64,000 bases of DNA from Talpa occidentalis (Eukaryota > Chordata > Mammalia > Eulipotyphla > Talpidae). Position numbers and translations under genes: made by a program. Of the stretch, positions 24,667 to 35,860 are shown piece by piece. The notes beneath the pieces are model-generated. The model ran no database searches and was not told where the DNA came from. It worked only from the letters and a program-made list of their open reading frames with translations. Position 1 is the first letter of the stretch; the number at the start of each line of letters is the position of its first letter. The stretch covers positions 6,281,312-6,345,311 of the forward strand of contig NW_023601322.1 of the NCBI RefSeq assembly GCF_014898055.3, read 5' to 3'.

Positions 24667-24849
24667 TTTGCAAGAAATATCCTAAAAGTGAGACAGGTAT
24701 TTAATTATGGATCCTTGTTCATCAGAGAATAATAAACATGCCTGACTGCAAAAGCCAAGGATCAGAAACTATAGAGAAAAGAGGAAAGAAAGAAGAGGAA
24801 ATAACTGAGTTTAGCTTAATGAGTCAACAGCCCCACATGCATCTCTAAT

Positions 24850-25045
24850 CATTAAGAGCCGTGTGTCCTGATCGTCGTGATGGAATCCAGAAGCTATGTG
24901 TTCTCGACCTCCACGTTACCAATTCAGTGTTATCAAGGAGCAGAAAGTGGCCATGTGCAGAAATGCATGGTTTATGTGCAACTCTAGAGTTTGACAGAGA
25001 GCTACAACAGGCTCCCCTCAGCCGCACATCTGGGCTTAGCTAAGC
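24850..25045. promoter_or_regulatory. CpG-retaining block, possible conserved element
   Basis: About 200 bp with clustered CpGs (GCCGTG, GATCGTCGTG, CTCGACC, CACGTT, GCCGCAC) and an E-box-like CCACGTTA, in an AT-rich neighbourhood. 60-residue frames exist on both strands but neither is convincing. Confidence 0.25.
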
Positions 25046-25179
25046 TGTCATACTTTCAAAAATTATGATACTCTGCATGATCAAACTCTTCAGACTTTAC
25101 TATTTTGTAGACAAGTAATATTTTATAGTTTAAATTCTTTTGTTACTGTACTGCAGAGAAGTCTTTAGAGACCTGACTG

Positions 25180-25350
25180 CAATGAGAAGGAAAACAAAAG
25201 CAAAATTAAATAAATGAGACCACATCAAACTAGAAATCTTGTGTACAGCAAAAGAAACCACCACAAATGTAATGAAAATCTACTGACTGGTAAAAGATAA
25301 TTGCTTATTCAATCGGGGTTAAAATCCAAAAAATATAAATGATATTTTTG
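25180..25350 (+). mobile_element. Old L1 ORF2 fragment
   Basis: AAATAAATGAGACCACATCAAACTAGAA and GTGTACAGCAAAAGAAACCACCA match the well-known L1 ORF2 segment before the C-terminal domain, ending near AAAATCCAAAAAATATAAA. Confidence 0.75.
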
Positions 25351-26663
25351 TTTGTTCACATGTTGACTGTCGGCTTTACAATATGCTGTCTCTACTTGAT
25401 ATGATGCTGTTTACTAAATATCACCAGTGCTATCCATGATCTATCAATATGTTTGATATAAAAATTTCTAAAATGCAATTTATCTACAATAAAATATTAT
25501 CAGTATTACATGGAACTTAGTCATTCATACTACAGTTTCCATGCATATACATACACATACATCCACACATACATGTGTTAATATATGTATGTATACTTAG
25601 AATATATGGATATTTAATATATGTGGAGAGAGAGAGAAAGATGCATATATGTGAAAAAGAAACACAAAATTAAATATTTCAAATTAGCTTGGGGCTAAAA
25701 TAGTAGGAAACAATAACAGTGACAAACAAAATACAGATGCCAAATTAAATTTGAATTTCAAATTAATGATAACTTAAGTTTTAGTACAAGCATGTTCCAT
25801 ATTTTCTTTTAAAAATAAATACAAAATTTGAAAACTTATCACTGTAAGGTAAGTGAACATATCTACAAAGCCTATGTATTCTAATAACATCTTGAGCAGA
25901 TTTGCTATAAAGAGGATATTTACCATTTCAATTTTTGTGTCTTCCCTTGCAGGGTCTGAGTTCCTGCTTTAAGATCACAGCATAGTAAAAACATCAAGAA
26001 ATAGCAGAGCGGATCAAGTTTTAGCAGGTAGCAGAGGAATTTACATTATAAGAAGTGCAAGTCTAAAAAATCTAAGGGATGAATTTTTCTACTCTGAGAA
26101 TCATGTATCCTCATGCTGAGCGAAGTGGATAAAGGAGAAAGGCTCTAAAACTGAAATGAACTTAATTGTCAATAAGTTGTTTTGTTCTGCCTCCCAGTTG
26201 TGGTTTAGGCGAAACATCTTTCTAGGCTTGTTTCACAAAAAAAAAAAATTTGCTTTATATGTTAACAGAAACTTACTTTTTCACTTATTAGCGAAATACT
26301 ACCCTGAACAGTATTTACAGGAATATATCATGCCAGAGGTTTAAGAATATAGTACATGGACTGATCTAAAAATCTCTTAATTACACTGAAATTTCTCAAT
26401 TTTTCCACATGTAACAAGATGTTTTGGTTACTTACTCATGTAAGGCAAATGAGAGCCATTAATATGCAAGCACATTGGTACACAAGCATATTCAACACAT
26501 AAATCATAAACAATTATGAAACTAAGGATATCTGTTGTTCTGGAATGGGGGTGATATTGTAGGGGGTGAGATCGTGAGGACTTGTTAGATGCTGACGGAT
26601 CTAATCCGAACTTGAGTTCTCTGGATGCTGCTGGGAAGAAGGTCTCATTATGTCCCTTCTGTT

Positions 26664-26684
26664 TGTCTGTCTGTCTGTCTGTCT
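26664..26684. repeat. (TGTC)n tetranucleotide microsatellite
   Basis: Five perfect GTCT units. Confidence 0.95.
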
Positions 26685-27184
26685 AAGACTCTGCATTGCA
26701 TGAATTGAAGGAAAGTGCAGACACTTGAAGTTTCAGATCTAAAATATTGCAAATTTTTTGCGGCTCAATTTAAAATGCTTTTTTCATTAACAAGCATTTT
26801 AAATGTTAAAAATGAAAGAACTGAATGCATTTATAAAAAGTAATTGCTTTTTCAAATTGTATTATCTTATATTAAGGTAAAGTCGGTATTCAACACAGTT
26901 TATGAGTTATAGCCTCCGACTAGTCACATGTGTGTTCCCACACCGTGCCCACCACTTTGGCACCACAGTGTGAGCCAGGAGTGGAAGGGCCATTTTAACA
27001 ATTATACATTAGGGTAGAGCAGAAGATAGAGGTTCCCTGAGGTGTTTCAAGTGTCTTCATAGCATGTCATAACTGACCACTCATCAAGTAAATTATCATA
27101 TTCGTTAGCTGCTATAAGCAAAGAATGTCAGTGGTCATTGCTTAGACTGCCTCAAGCATCAGCAAGCTGTCAGTCCACACCACA

Positions 27185-27186
<2 letters not shown>

Positions 27187-27221
<35 letters not shown>
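27187..27221. repeat. (CT)n microsatellite
   Basis: Pure CT run of about 17 units. Confidence 0.95.
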
Positions 27222-27224
<3 letters not shown>

Positions 27225-27380
27225 GTAAAATTACAAAACAAATATATATTGACCTATACCCACATGTCAAAATAAATGCTGTATATCTGAGCTTACATAA
27301 TATCATAAACCAACGCTACTTCAATAAAGCATTTTTAAAAAAATTAAAATAATGTTCTCATCACAAAAACAAAGTAAAAT

Positions 27381-27434
<54 letters not shown>
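27381..27434. repeat. (GATA)n tetranucleotide microsatellite
   Basis: About 13 uninterrupted ATAG units. The antisense SIYL-repeat frame at 27344-27526 is only this repeat. Confidence 0.97.
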
Positions 27435-27435
<1 letters not shown>

Positions 27436-28298
27436 TATCTAGTATACATAGCAAGAGATGCTGCTGTGTATATGTTGCCAAATTTTCATAAAATTGCTCC
27501 TCCACTATTAATGTCAGGAATTCCAAAACTTCTCAAATAGTTGTCAGGTTTGGAATTTCAAACTAGTGGAGATTTTATATTTTTAAGATTACCTTCAGTG
27601 ATCCACAGAAAAGATTAATGTAGAGTGATTAACTTCCTATTATAGGGGTCAGAATTTCAATTTTGTAAATGGAATTCAGGAGTTATTTTTAAAATTACAC
27701 AAGATACATTTTTAATGTGTTTGACTTTCTCTATTCTTCTAGAGAAAATTATTCATGTGATTTATAGCTGTAAATATCACCTTATCAATGTTTTCATGCT
27801 TAATAATCACAGAAATGAAATGACTTATTTTCTACATGACCTGAACATTAATTGCATAGTGAATACTTTGGGGAAATATTCATGTTAATAGTTATATTTA
27901 ATTGATTAGTGAAGAAATGTTCAATTATCTTATATATGTTCATAAAATGTACTCAAGAAAAAGACTGTCTTACTAGCATTAACACAGTATTGAGTTTTAT
28001 AAATATATTGAGATAAAAATCTCTGTTGAAGACTTCATGAAACACATTGACATTCTTTGGAAAAGCAAAGTATTTAGAAGGTAAAATAGGACACACAATA
28101 GCATAAGAAAAACAATTTCTTTATAAAAGAAAATTAATGATTTGGCATATTTGTAGTTTCCAGATACTTTAGAATGAGTGTGTTCTTTATCATCACACTT
28201 CTCCAAACATACTACCACTTACGAACTATTTCAAATCAACTGCATATTGAAATCATAAGCACTTATCTCCTCTTGACCTTTTCTTTTTTTAATCTTTC

Positions 28299-28598
28299 AA
28301 TAGTGTGGAATTTTTTTAAGATTTATTTATTTTATGTATTTATACAAGCACTGGGTACAGTCAGAAGTGCGGGAGGGTGAGAGAATTCACCAGAGCCAGA
28401 GCGGGGAGCAGAGCAGGCAGAAGGACCGAAGTACACTGCTGAGGGGAGCAGCGGGCGGCAGGAGAGGTCTGCGCGCCATGTGGGACCCTCCTCCGGTGGC
28501 CGGGGAGCAACCGGGGATCGAACTGGTGCTGCAGAGGCTGCGGGCAGCTTCGCAACCCAGCGCTCAACCGCTGCGCCACCGGGGAGTCCCAATAGTGT
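28299..28598 (-). mobile_element. Young-subfamily tRNA SINE, full length
   Basis: Antisense body about 28309-28590, with flanking AATAGTGT at 28299-28306 and 28591-28598. It is very similar to the copy at 3643, with CpG-rich motifs kept. On the minus strand the head begins GGGACTCCCCGGTGGCGCAGC, with the A box intact and B box GGTTCGATCCC canonical. Frames of 93-98 residues here are the SINE. Confidence 0.92.
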
Positions 28599-28819
28599 CA
28601 AATATTTTTCTTTGAATTTTCTATACAAGAGCTTTCTGCTTTCATGCTTCGGTATATAATTTTAATCTTGGAATTCATTGAATTCTGTAACACTGAAATG
28701 TTACATAGTAAATTTTTTAAAGGTACATTATAAATATCATGGCTACTATCATAACAGTTTTTCACCAAATATATGAACATTTGACTGAACATATTTATAA
28801 ATAACCACAAACTTGGTCT

Positions 28820-29180
28820 CTTAAATAATGTGAATTTATTATCTTACATCCCCTGGCTCAGAAGTTCAGCACTGGTCGAGCTGCACTTGCTTTCTCTAGC
28901 TTCTAGAAGCTTCCCATTTCCCTCTTCATCTTTAAGCCACCCCTGTTCACATCACCAACTCTCTCCTGCCTTTTCTTCCACAGACAAGGGACCTTCTGAG
29001 GACAACAGGTTCACCCACTGGGATAATCCAGGACAATGTCCCAATTTTAAGGTCAGCTGTTTGTCAACCTTGACTCCATCTCCTACCTAAATCCCTCTTT
29101 GCCTATAACCTAGCACAGTCCCAGGTTCTGAGGCGAAGACATGGGCATCTTTCGGTGGCATTAGCACCCTAACACATGAT
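28820..29180 (-). repeat. Ancient interspersed repeat, antisense (same family as 16890)
   Basis: Antisense motifs such as TGGGATAATCCAGGACAATG, CTCTTTGCCTATAACC, CAGGTTCTGAGGCGAAGACATGGGCATCTTT correspond to the reverse of GATGTCCATGTCCTAATCCCCGGAACCTG...GGATTATCC. Confidence 0.6.
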
Positions 29181-30950
29181 GGAATGCTTGCTATGGTGAA
29201 TTTTCATATTTTCTACCAATGTAACAACCAGTGATCCCTGTGGCTTTTGGTTCAAGTGAATATATTCCTGGTCAGTTACTATGAAGTTTAACAGTGATTA
29301 TCAGAAATAGAAAGTAAATGAGTAACATGGAAACATATATTAGTTTTCAGATGATGTGCACAGGGCAAATAATAAAATCCAAATTCTTTTAATAGTAGCA
29401 TTTGTTCTATCAAAATCTGATCCTCCAGGCTGCCACATTTTATGTCAGTCCCACGGGATTATGAAATTCATGTTTTCTAAATATATATGATATATACAGA
29501 ATCACACTATTATGTCCAGTAGTTTTCTGTATGTTTCAAAAATATGTAAGCCTCATACTGATATGGATTGGGGGTTACCACAGGTTTTACCAGTGGGTCA
29601 ATGATTTTACCTAGCATCATTTTATACTGATAGCATTTGAATAATGTATATGTACTAAAACCAATGAGTCCTGAGTAGTTCTAGTAGAAAATATGGGTAG
29701 TAGAAGAACTTTTTTTAAAAATGAAGATATTTACGACCTCTAAGAAAAAAAAAATAGTTTAAGGTGCAGTTGCAGAGTTGATTAATTCATGGCCCAGCAC
29801 TATCACAAGTCTCAGCTGTCCTGCAGGAAGCCGGGATCACCCTGGTATCACCTGCCCATGCACCAATATCGGAGTTTTTTTCTTAGATGTTTTTGCCTAC
29901 ATTAGCTTAGCACAGTTAGCATTGATCCTGTGAAACTGAGAATTCGACCAACCTTAAATAAAACAGAGTATGTAAAATAGGTAAACATGAACAAAATTTT
30001 AGTTCTGTTACCAAGGAGCAAGAAAGGAGACAGCTTTGCTGAGGCTGTGCCAATAACACATGTCAATGGCAGCCACAGGACAGCCGACAATGTGACGATA
30101 CACTTGTGTTTTACTTTCAACAGTTATTTGGTATCTGCTTATGCTTGATATTTTACTTTTGTGACACTCCTAAGTTTATTGTTTTACGTTTCTTTGAACT
30201 TAATCAACTATCTGGATTATGTGATGTGCATAGCATGGTGCTTTTCTCGAGGGGGAAAAAAAACAAACAAACTTATTTTGCAAAGTAGCAGAACAGCAAC
30301 AAGATCCTATGGATTTGTAACAATAGGTTTATGCTCCTCAAAACAAATGACTATTAGCAAATCATCCCAATTACCAGGGATGGCTTTGACTGAGGCTGAG
30401 TGTTCAGAAATAAGGTCAAAGGATATGCTACCATAATCCTGGGAAGACAAACTCTGCAAGCTAACAGGTGACAGCATGTTTGGGGATCTTGAATTATCCA
30501 GGCTATTTGGTAAGCATTTTAAAGTCGATATTTTGCTTTACACACAAACATACGTATTTATGCCTGTATATATGCATAACATATATAAACATTGCACAAC
30601 AAAACTTTCAAATATTCTTATTCACCTAGTCACATTTTAAGGAAAAGCAGGCATCAAGCCTATTTGCAGAGAACCAGCACTATCATTACTCCACACCAGC
30701 TCCTGCAAGCACTTTCATTCTGAGCTGGCATGAGATGAGCTGAAATATTTGGAGGCAGAAGCAACTCAGAATGGACAAGGCAGGATGGCCTAGTATTCTT
30801 CTCTACTTAAAATGTCCACAGTCTACCACAGTCACTTGCACAGAATCAAAAGTCAAACCAATCAGTTTCTATTCAAACACAGAAACAAAATTAGAAACCT
30901 ACTCTAGTTTAAATGCAAGAAATTAAATGTCAAAAAGTTAATTAATAAAC
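29181..30950. other. Unique AT-rich interval
   Basis: No gene or repeat recognised; small frames near 30100-30440 lack motifs. Confidence 0.45.
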
Positions 30951-30951
30951 A

Positions 30952-31314
30952 TGTGTAGGGTAGGTAAAGTTTCAGGCTTTTTTTGCCCTCCCACCATTGG
31001 GCTTAATGGTGGATCCTTGCAGCCCTCAATGCCTGCCTGATGGCGGACATCTGGAGTGAGGTGTGGGCATGCGCAGGTGGGTAGTACACCTGGGCTGAGA
31101 GACTGGGTTTATAAGGGTGGCGCAGTAGAGTGCAGTGTGGTGGTGCAGTGTCGAGGATGGAGGAGTGCAGTGGAGCGTTCAGAGGAGTGCGGCAGAGAGT
31201 GACAAAGCGTGACGGAGTATGGAGACTACAGAAGCCGGATAGCCTGAAGACAACAGGCCTGCTAGAACTGTTAATGAACCTACCCTGTATGGGTTGGTTG
31301 GTTGCGTTACAACA
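30952..31314 (+). mobile_element. Candidate solo LTR of an endogenous retrovirus
   Basis: A GC- and CpG-richer 363-bp block begins TGTGTAGGG and ends TTACAACA, giving the TG...CA limits of an LTR. A TATA-like TTTATAAGG lies at 31108-31116, about 200 bp before the right end. No primer-binding site or gag/pol follows, so a solo LTR is the likeliest form. I could not confirm a target-site duplication, and the family is unknown. An alternative is an unrelated promoter-like unique segment. Confidence 0.4.
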
Positions 31315-31372
31315 TGTTAATTATGTGAAAATACTACTACTTTAATGCAAATGAAGCTGTGTAGTTCTAGAT

Positions 31373-31535
31373 CTTATTTGCATTCACTCATTTAATTCTG
31401 TAAACTTGCCAAGAGGCACTGACAAGGGAGGAAACTGAGGTTTTGTGCATTTGCCCAATGTCACATGTGACCTTCATCCCTGAGATAGTCTCCTATGTGG
31501 TTTGGATCCTGAGTTCTTACCCTTGAACATCATTT
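31373..31535 (-). repeat. MIR SINE fragment
   Basis: CACTCATTTAATTCTG, GAGGAAACTGAGGTTTTG and TTTGCCCAATGTCACA match the reverse complement of the MIR core. Confidence 0.8.
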
Positions 31536-31875
31536 ATTCATCTGATTTTTCCATTTGGTTTTTGTAACAACTTCTGGGATTTTTAATTCTTCGTATCATA
31601 GTGTAAATGATTCTCAGCTACTCAGCTGCTGCTGTGAGAGAAAAGGCTGGAGATTGTATCCCCTAAGATCCAGAGGCCATAGAAAGGCTTAGGGGAAGGC
31701 AGCTGATGGAGGAGTAAGAGAAGTAAATTCAATGATTGCATTTTCAAAATAAAATTTGAGGAATATAAGTCCCTCCCAGAAGTATCCAAGAGTAGAGCAT
31801 TCCTATGAACCCCCTTGTAACCTAACTCTAAATGATCTAAATTAAGAAGCAAGTGCCATTAACTACATGGAAAAT

Positions 31876-32482
31876 TTTTTGAGCATTCCCAGACCCAAAG
31901 AATAACCTTCCAAATCAGAACAAATAAACATACAAAACATAACATCGCCACACAATCAAAGCAGCAATGATACGGTAATTACGGTCTGTATAAAATGGAA
32001 ATAATGTGCAGGCAGTGACACTTCACTTACCAGGATCAGAAGACAGCAAGCCCATCGGACAGTTGAGAGGTGCGGAGGATGGTCTTCGTCAGAGCTGGAG
32101 GGGACGGCAGTCCAGGAGACTCGGTACAGGAGGAGGGCAAGAGAGTCACCTAGTAACATGTCATCGCTGTCCGACGCCTCGGGCAGGCAGGATACTAAAG
32201 TCCATGCCTTCTTGTACCTGGAGGTCCATGTGAAACGCAAAAGCCTGTTGTCTGCTGAGGTCGATGGAATTGATGTGGAAGGTTCGAATTCCAACAGTAG
32301 GCCACTCCCGCTGCTCAGGTGCCGCTAGCTGTATAATGCTTGCTTCACAACCCAGTTCTGAGCATGATTTCTGCTTTTTGCATTTTGTTGTAAAAGTCAA
32401 AATCCTCTTCAGATTTTAAGTTCATGAAAACAGGTCCTAATGTAGGTCTTTTGAGAAGTGGCATAAACGGAATGCTCAAAAA
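31876..32482. mobile_element. Candidate DNA transposon with 14-bp terminal inverted repeats
   Basis: TTTTTGAGCATTCC at 31876-31889 is the exact reverse complement of GGAATGCTCAAAAA at 32469-32482. The 607 bp between the outer limits has a CpG-rich core (32040-32340) unlike either flank. On the minus strand CCTG|GTAAGTGAAG (GT at 32029-32030) is a strong splice-donor match, and antisense frames of 79-112 residues overlap it without recognisable motifs. No clear target duplication (TA, TTAA or 8-bp) was found. The family is unassigned; a relic of an autonomous element or a non-autonomous derivative are both possible. Confidence 0.45.
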
Positions 32483-33786
32483 CCAAGGGGTGTGTGCATC
32501 TGTTTCAGTATTGCCAAGGATGTTTATTGAAAATCCAGGACACTGAATTGGATGTGAACCTACTAATTTTATTGAAAGAAGCCAGTATAGTCAAGTCCAT
32601 TCAGACATTAAGAATCACTGCTATATTGGCTTCGCTGTGTTGCCCATGGTGATTTTGTGGTAAATTCAATGACGTGGCATCAGCTTTACTTCATCTGAGA
32701 GCTATATGATGAAAAACAAAATCATTTCAATTAGTGTGGGTTAAAAAGAAGGCCAGATACCATGACTCCTTTAAACTGTCGATTTCTCCACAGTGAGGCA
32801 AGTGTTCCAATGCCCACTGCCATTCTCTTTATTTTTGAAATCCTAATCAGATTATTGGAAAGGTGGTAGGGGTGCAATTATACAAATTCTAATCTTATGG
32901 GTGGATATTTTTAAATTATATACTACTTACTAGAGTTTATAAGGTGTGTATATACGTGTGTGTGTATGTATATATAAATATGAATTGCAGAGGGATGAAT
33001 ATTCAGGGAGATGAAGAAGTTTGAGATACTTGAGAGGCTTAGGGACAACAGTAGAAAGGCCTATGAAATTCTGAAAGACTATGGAATTTAAATTACTACA
33101 TCTTTTCTTCTAAACGGTATGATTCAATGTTGTGCCTCTAGCCAGTATCGCTTACACAAGAGTAAAATACATAGCTAATTTATGACTGCACATATCAATA
33201 CATTTTTTCAAGTGGCACAGATGAGGATGTTTCTCTATGAAAAATGCAGATCAGAACATTTCCACAATCATATGTGCATCAAATAAATTAAAATGATATT
33301 GAAATAGTATCCGCAGATTAGTAGTGACAAGAGCCAACACAGAGCCACTCTCACCGCTGTAAAACACAACTCTGACATTTGCTGAGGTTATTTTCAACAT
33401 ATAAACTTCTCAAGAGAGAGTTTGATTTGGGGTTGTTGTTAATAGTTGAAAAATGCTCATCTTTTTCTAAACACTGTGTAGCACAGTGACACAGGACATT
33501 TTGCAGGCTAACTTTTAAAATGAGATAGTAGGAAAAGATGACACAATTATTCAAATCAGAAGATGAGAGGACTCAGAAGAGGAAGCATTGGATTCGGATA
33601 GAAGAGACTAGACTTCAAATCCTGCCTCAATCCATCATCTTGACGGGATCGTATCCTCCGAGGTTTTTTCTTCTATTAGTCTATATGAGTTCTAAGTTCA
33701 CATGTGTTATTATTCTGTGGTTCAGCGTTATATGGAAAAAATAAAATAATAATTATTTAAATTCACAGGATGTATTTATTATTCAA

Positions 33787-33800
33787 TCACTAGATGGCAG
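33787..33800 (+). promoter_or_regulatory. CTCF-like motif
   Basis: TCACTAGATGGCAG fits the CTCF core consensus CCASYAGRKGGCRS at all but the first base. Occupancy cannot be judged from sequence. Confidence 0.4.
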
Positions 33801-35048
33801 TAAATGTGCAATTCTGAGATGCCTCAATTCTGCATCCTCAAGGAGAGCTCGGTACTGGGGGAAAACTGTGGCTGTTTGACAGCTTGCCTTCAAAGGTGAG
33901 CTAGAAGGAGAATATATCCTATCATAAGACATCACTACTCAGTATAAGGAGAATAAAATGACATACCTCAGTAACATGGCAAGAAATAACTTCAAGTAGC
34001 AATTTAAAATATGTTATCTAAGGTAAACAGAGTAGCTACCTTCCCATTTAAAACTGCAAAGAAAAATAAATAAAAACTGTAGATTTGTACTCGTGAAATG
34101 AGAAAGTATCTATCTTACGATGCACTTCATATGTTTCTGTTCTCTCTATATAATAACTTATATTTTTTAAATGTTCCAAGAATGGTATATCCATTTACCA
34201 AGTAAAATTGAATTATCCCATTGAAAGTAATAGTACAAGGAATCCCATTCCATTACTTTTAATGTGATGGTGTCTGTATATTCCATAATAATATATTCAT
34301 CATAAATGGAACAAACTTCCCAGCATAGCCATGTAATGAATTAAAAAAAGAGGATATGAGAGTCCTGTTCAATGAATATATAATCTTACTTCTTGTAAAC
34401 TAGGCTTGTCATCAGTCAACTATCACTTAACCCATAGGTATATTCCTTCAGCAATATAATCATGATAATTTCTTCCTTCTGTCCATTTCCAGTGTATCTG
34501 GGAGGGATAGTAATTTAATTATTACTTGTGGATTTCCAAGCTGCAGTAAACTGTAAGTGCATTTTAAAGTACGTATATTACTTTTCAAAAAATAGAAAGG
34601 GAAACAACTGTGGAGGGATGGGGAAGGGACAGAGAGAGGGAGGAGACACTTCTACATTTCTTTTTTATAGCTTTAGGGGTGGATACATATCACACTGGTT
34701 GAGTATTAGTGACAAACATAGATTTAGATAGTAAACTGCAGTCTTCACCTGAAATGTGTTTGTTTACAATTTATGTGCAGCCAAAAGTTGTGTAAGAAAG
34801 AGGTCACAGTGACAAAGATTCTACCAATGCCATTTTTGTCTTGAAGAGATTGGTTTACCAGTTATCTGCTACCGATGTAAACCCCAAGAGTAGAGAGTGG
34901 GGGCTCTCCAGGTGTGCTACTAATTTTGATGTTGATTTGATAGGTTTTTTTTTTTTTTTTTGTACAGGAGAGAAACAAATTGAATACTTCATCCACAAAA
35001 TGATTTTTTTCCTCTAATCGGAAATTTTAAAATCTCTCATTTTGGCCA

Positions 35049-35080
35049 CCATGGCTGCAGTATGCATTATGCAGCCATGG
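35049..35080. repeat. Perfect 11-bp inverted repeat, 10-nt loop
   Basis: CCATGGCTGCA (35049-35059) pairs with TGCAGCCATGG (35070-35080). The left arm includes a perfect Kozak context GCCACCATGG, but the frame closes after 21 codons. Confidence 0.9.
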
Positions 35081-35214
35081 AGGGCATTTCTGCGGGCTAT
35101 TTCAATCACCTGGTGAGGTTTTCAAAAGTCCAGCTCACATTCCCCAATATAATTTCAAAGGGAAATAGGGAAGAGAAAGCAAAGGGGATTCTGAAAACAT
35201 GTAATTTAATGGGC

Positions 35215-35425
35215 ATCAGCATTCAGGTCAGATTCCAATCACCACTTTATCTCCAATTGAGTGCTCTTAGACAAAGCATTATAGCACTCTCACTATCGAT
35301 TAATTTAAATTCTTGTCCATAAACAAGTTCCACATGATTGTTGTGAGGACTAAGTGTTATAGTGCTTAGAGAACACATCCACAGTGCCTGAAACACAGAA
35401 ATGCTAAATAATTGAATCAAGAAGT
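35215..35425 (+). repeat. MIR SINE
   Basis: TTGTTGTGAGGACTAAGTG, AGTGCTTAGAGAACA and CAGTGCCTGAAACACAGAAATGCTAAATAATTG follow the 3' part of MIR. The upstream portion matches the body loosely. Confidence 0.75.
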
Positions 35426-35689
35426 CAAACCACAGTGGTCATTTCTGGCTGGAAATTACCAAGAAACACTGGACAAAGAATATTTTCTGCTTTATGGTGT
35501 GTCTCTCTAGTAAAGTCCGCATTCAAGCGAATTTGGAAATACTACTCTGGGACTCAGGCTGGGCTCAGAGAAGATGCAAACGTGACTCTCTGGGGACAGG
35601 AACTCAACAGGTTTCTCGATGACCAGAAAGGGAGGAAGAATGAAAAGAAGTGAAATGACTCACTCAGAATTCATTCATTCACCATATAT

Positions 35690-35860
35690 TTATGCCAAAC
35701 TATTGATTCCTTAATATAAGTCAGACTTTGTGATAAATATTTCATATGTTAGCTTATTTAATCTTCACAGTAGCAATACAGAGTTTGAGTTATTATTCTT
35801 AACACATTCCATTTAGAAGAGAACACTTAGGCAACCAACCTGTAGAAAAACGTTGAGGCA
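35690..35860 (-). repeat. MIR SINE
   Basis: GTTAGCTTATTTAATCTTCACAGTAG and TATTATTCTTAACACATTCC correspond to the reverse complement of MIR (TTAACTCATTTAATCCTCACAAC...TATTATTATCCCC). Confidence 0.7.

Larger units (their letters stand above)
25351..28296. other. Unique AT-rich interval with microsatellites
   Basis: Contains simple repeats at 26664, 27187 and 27381. No gene or dispersed repeat recognised. Confidence 0.5.
32483..35214. other. Unique AT-rich interval
   Basis: Contains a CTCF-like site (33787) and a hairpin with Kozak context (35049). No gene or dispersed repeat recognised. Confidence 0.45.

Noticed and set aside
27381..27434. CRISPR-like regular repeat
   Set aside because: It is a simple GATA microsatellite without spacers; CRISPR arrays do not occur in mammalian nuclear DNA.
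31956..32400. Antisense frames of 79 and 112 residues
   Set aside because: They overlap in different frames within the inverted-repeat element and have no recognised motif. I kept the element, not a gene.
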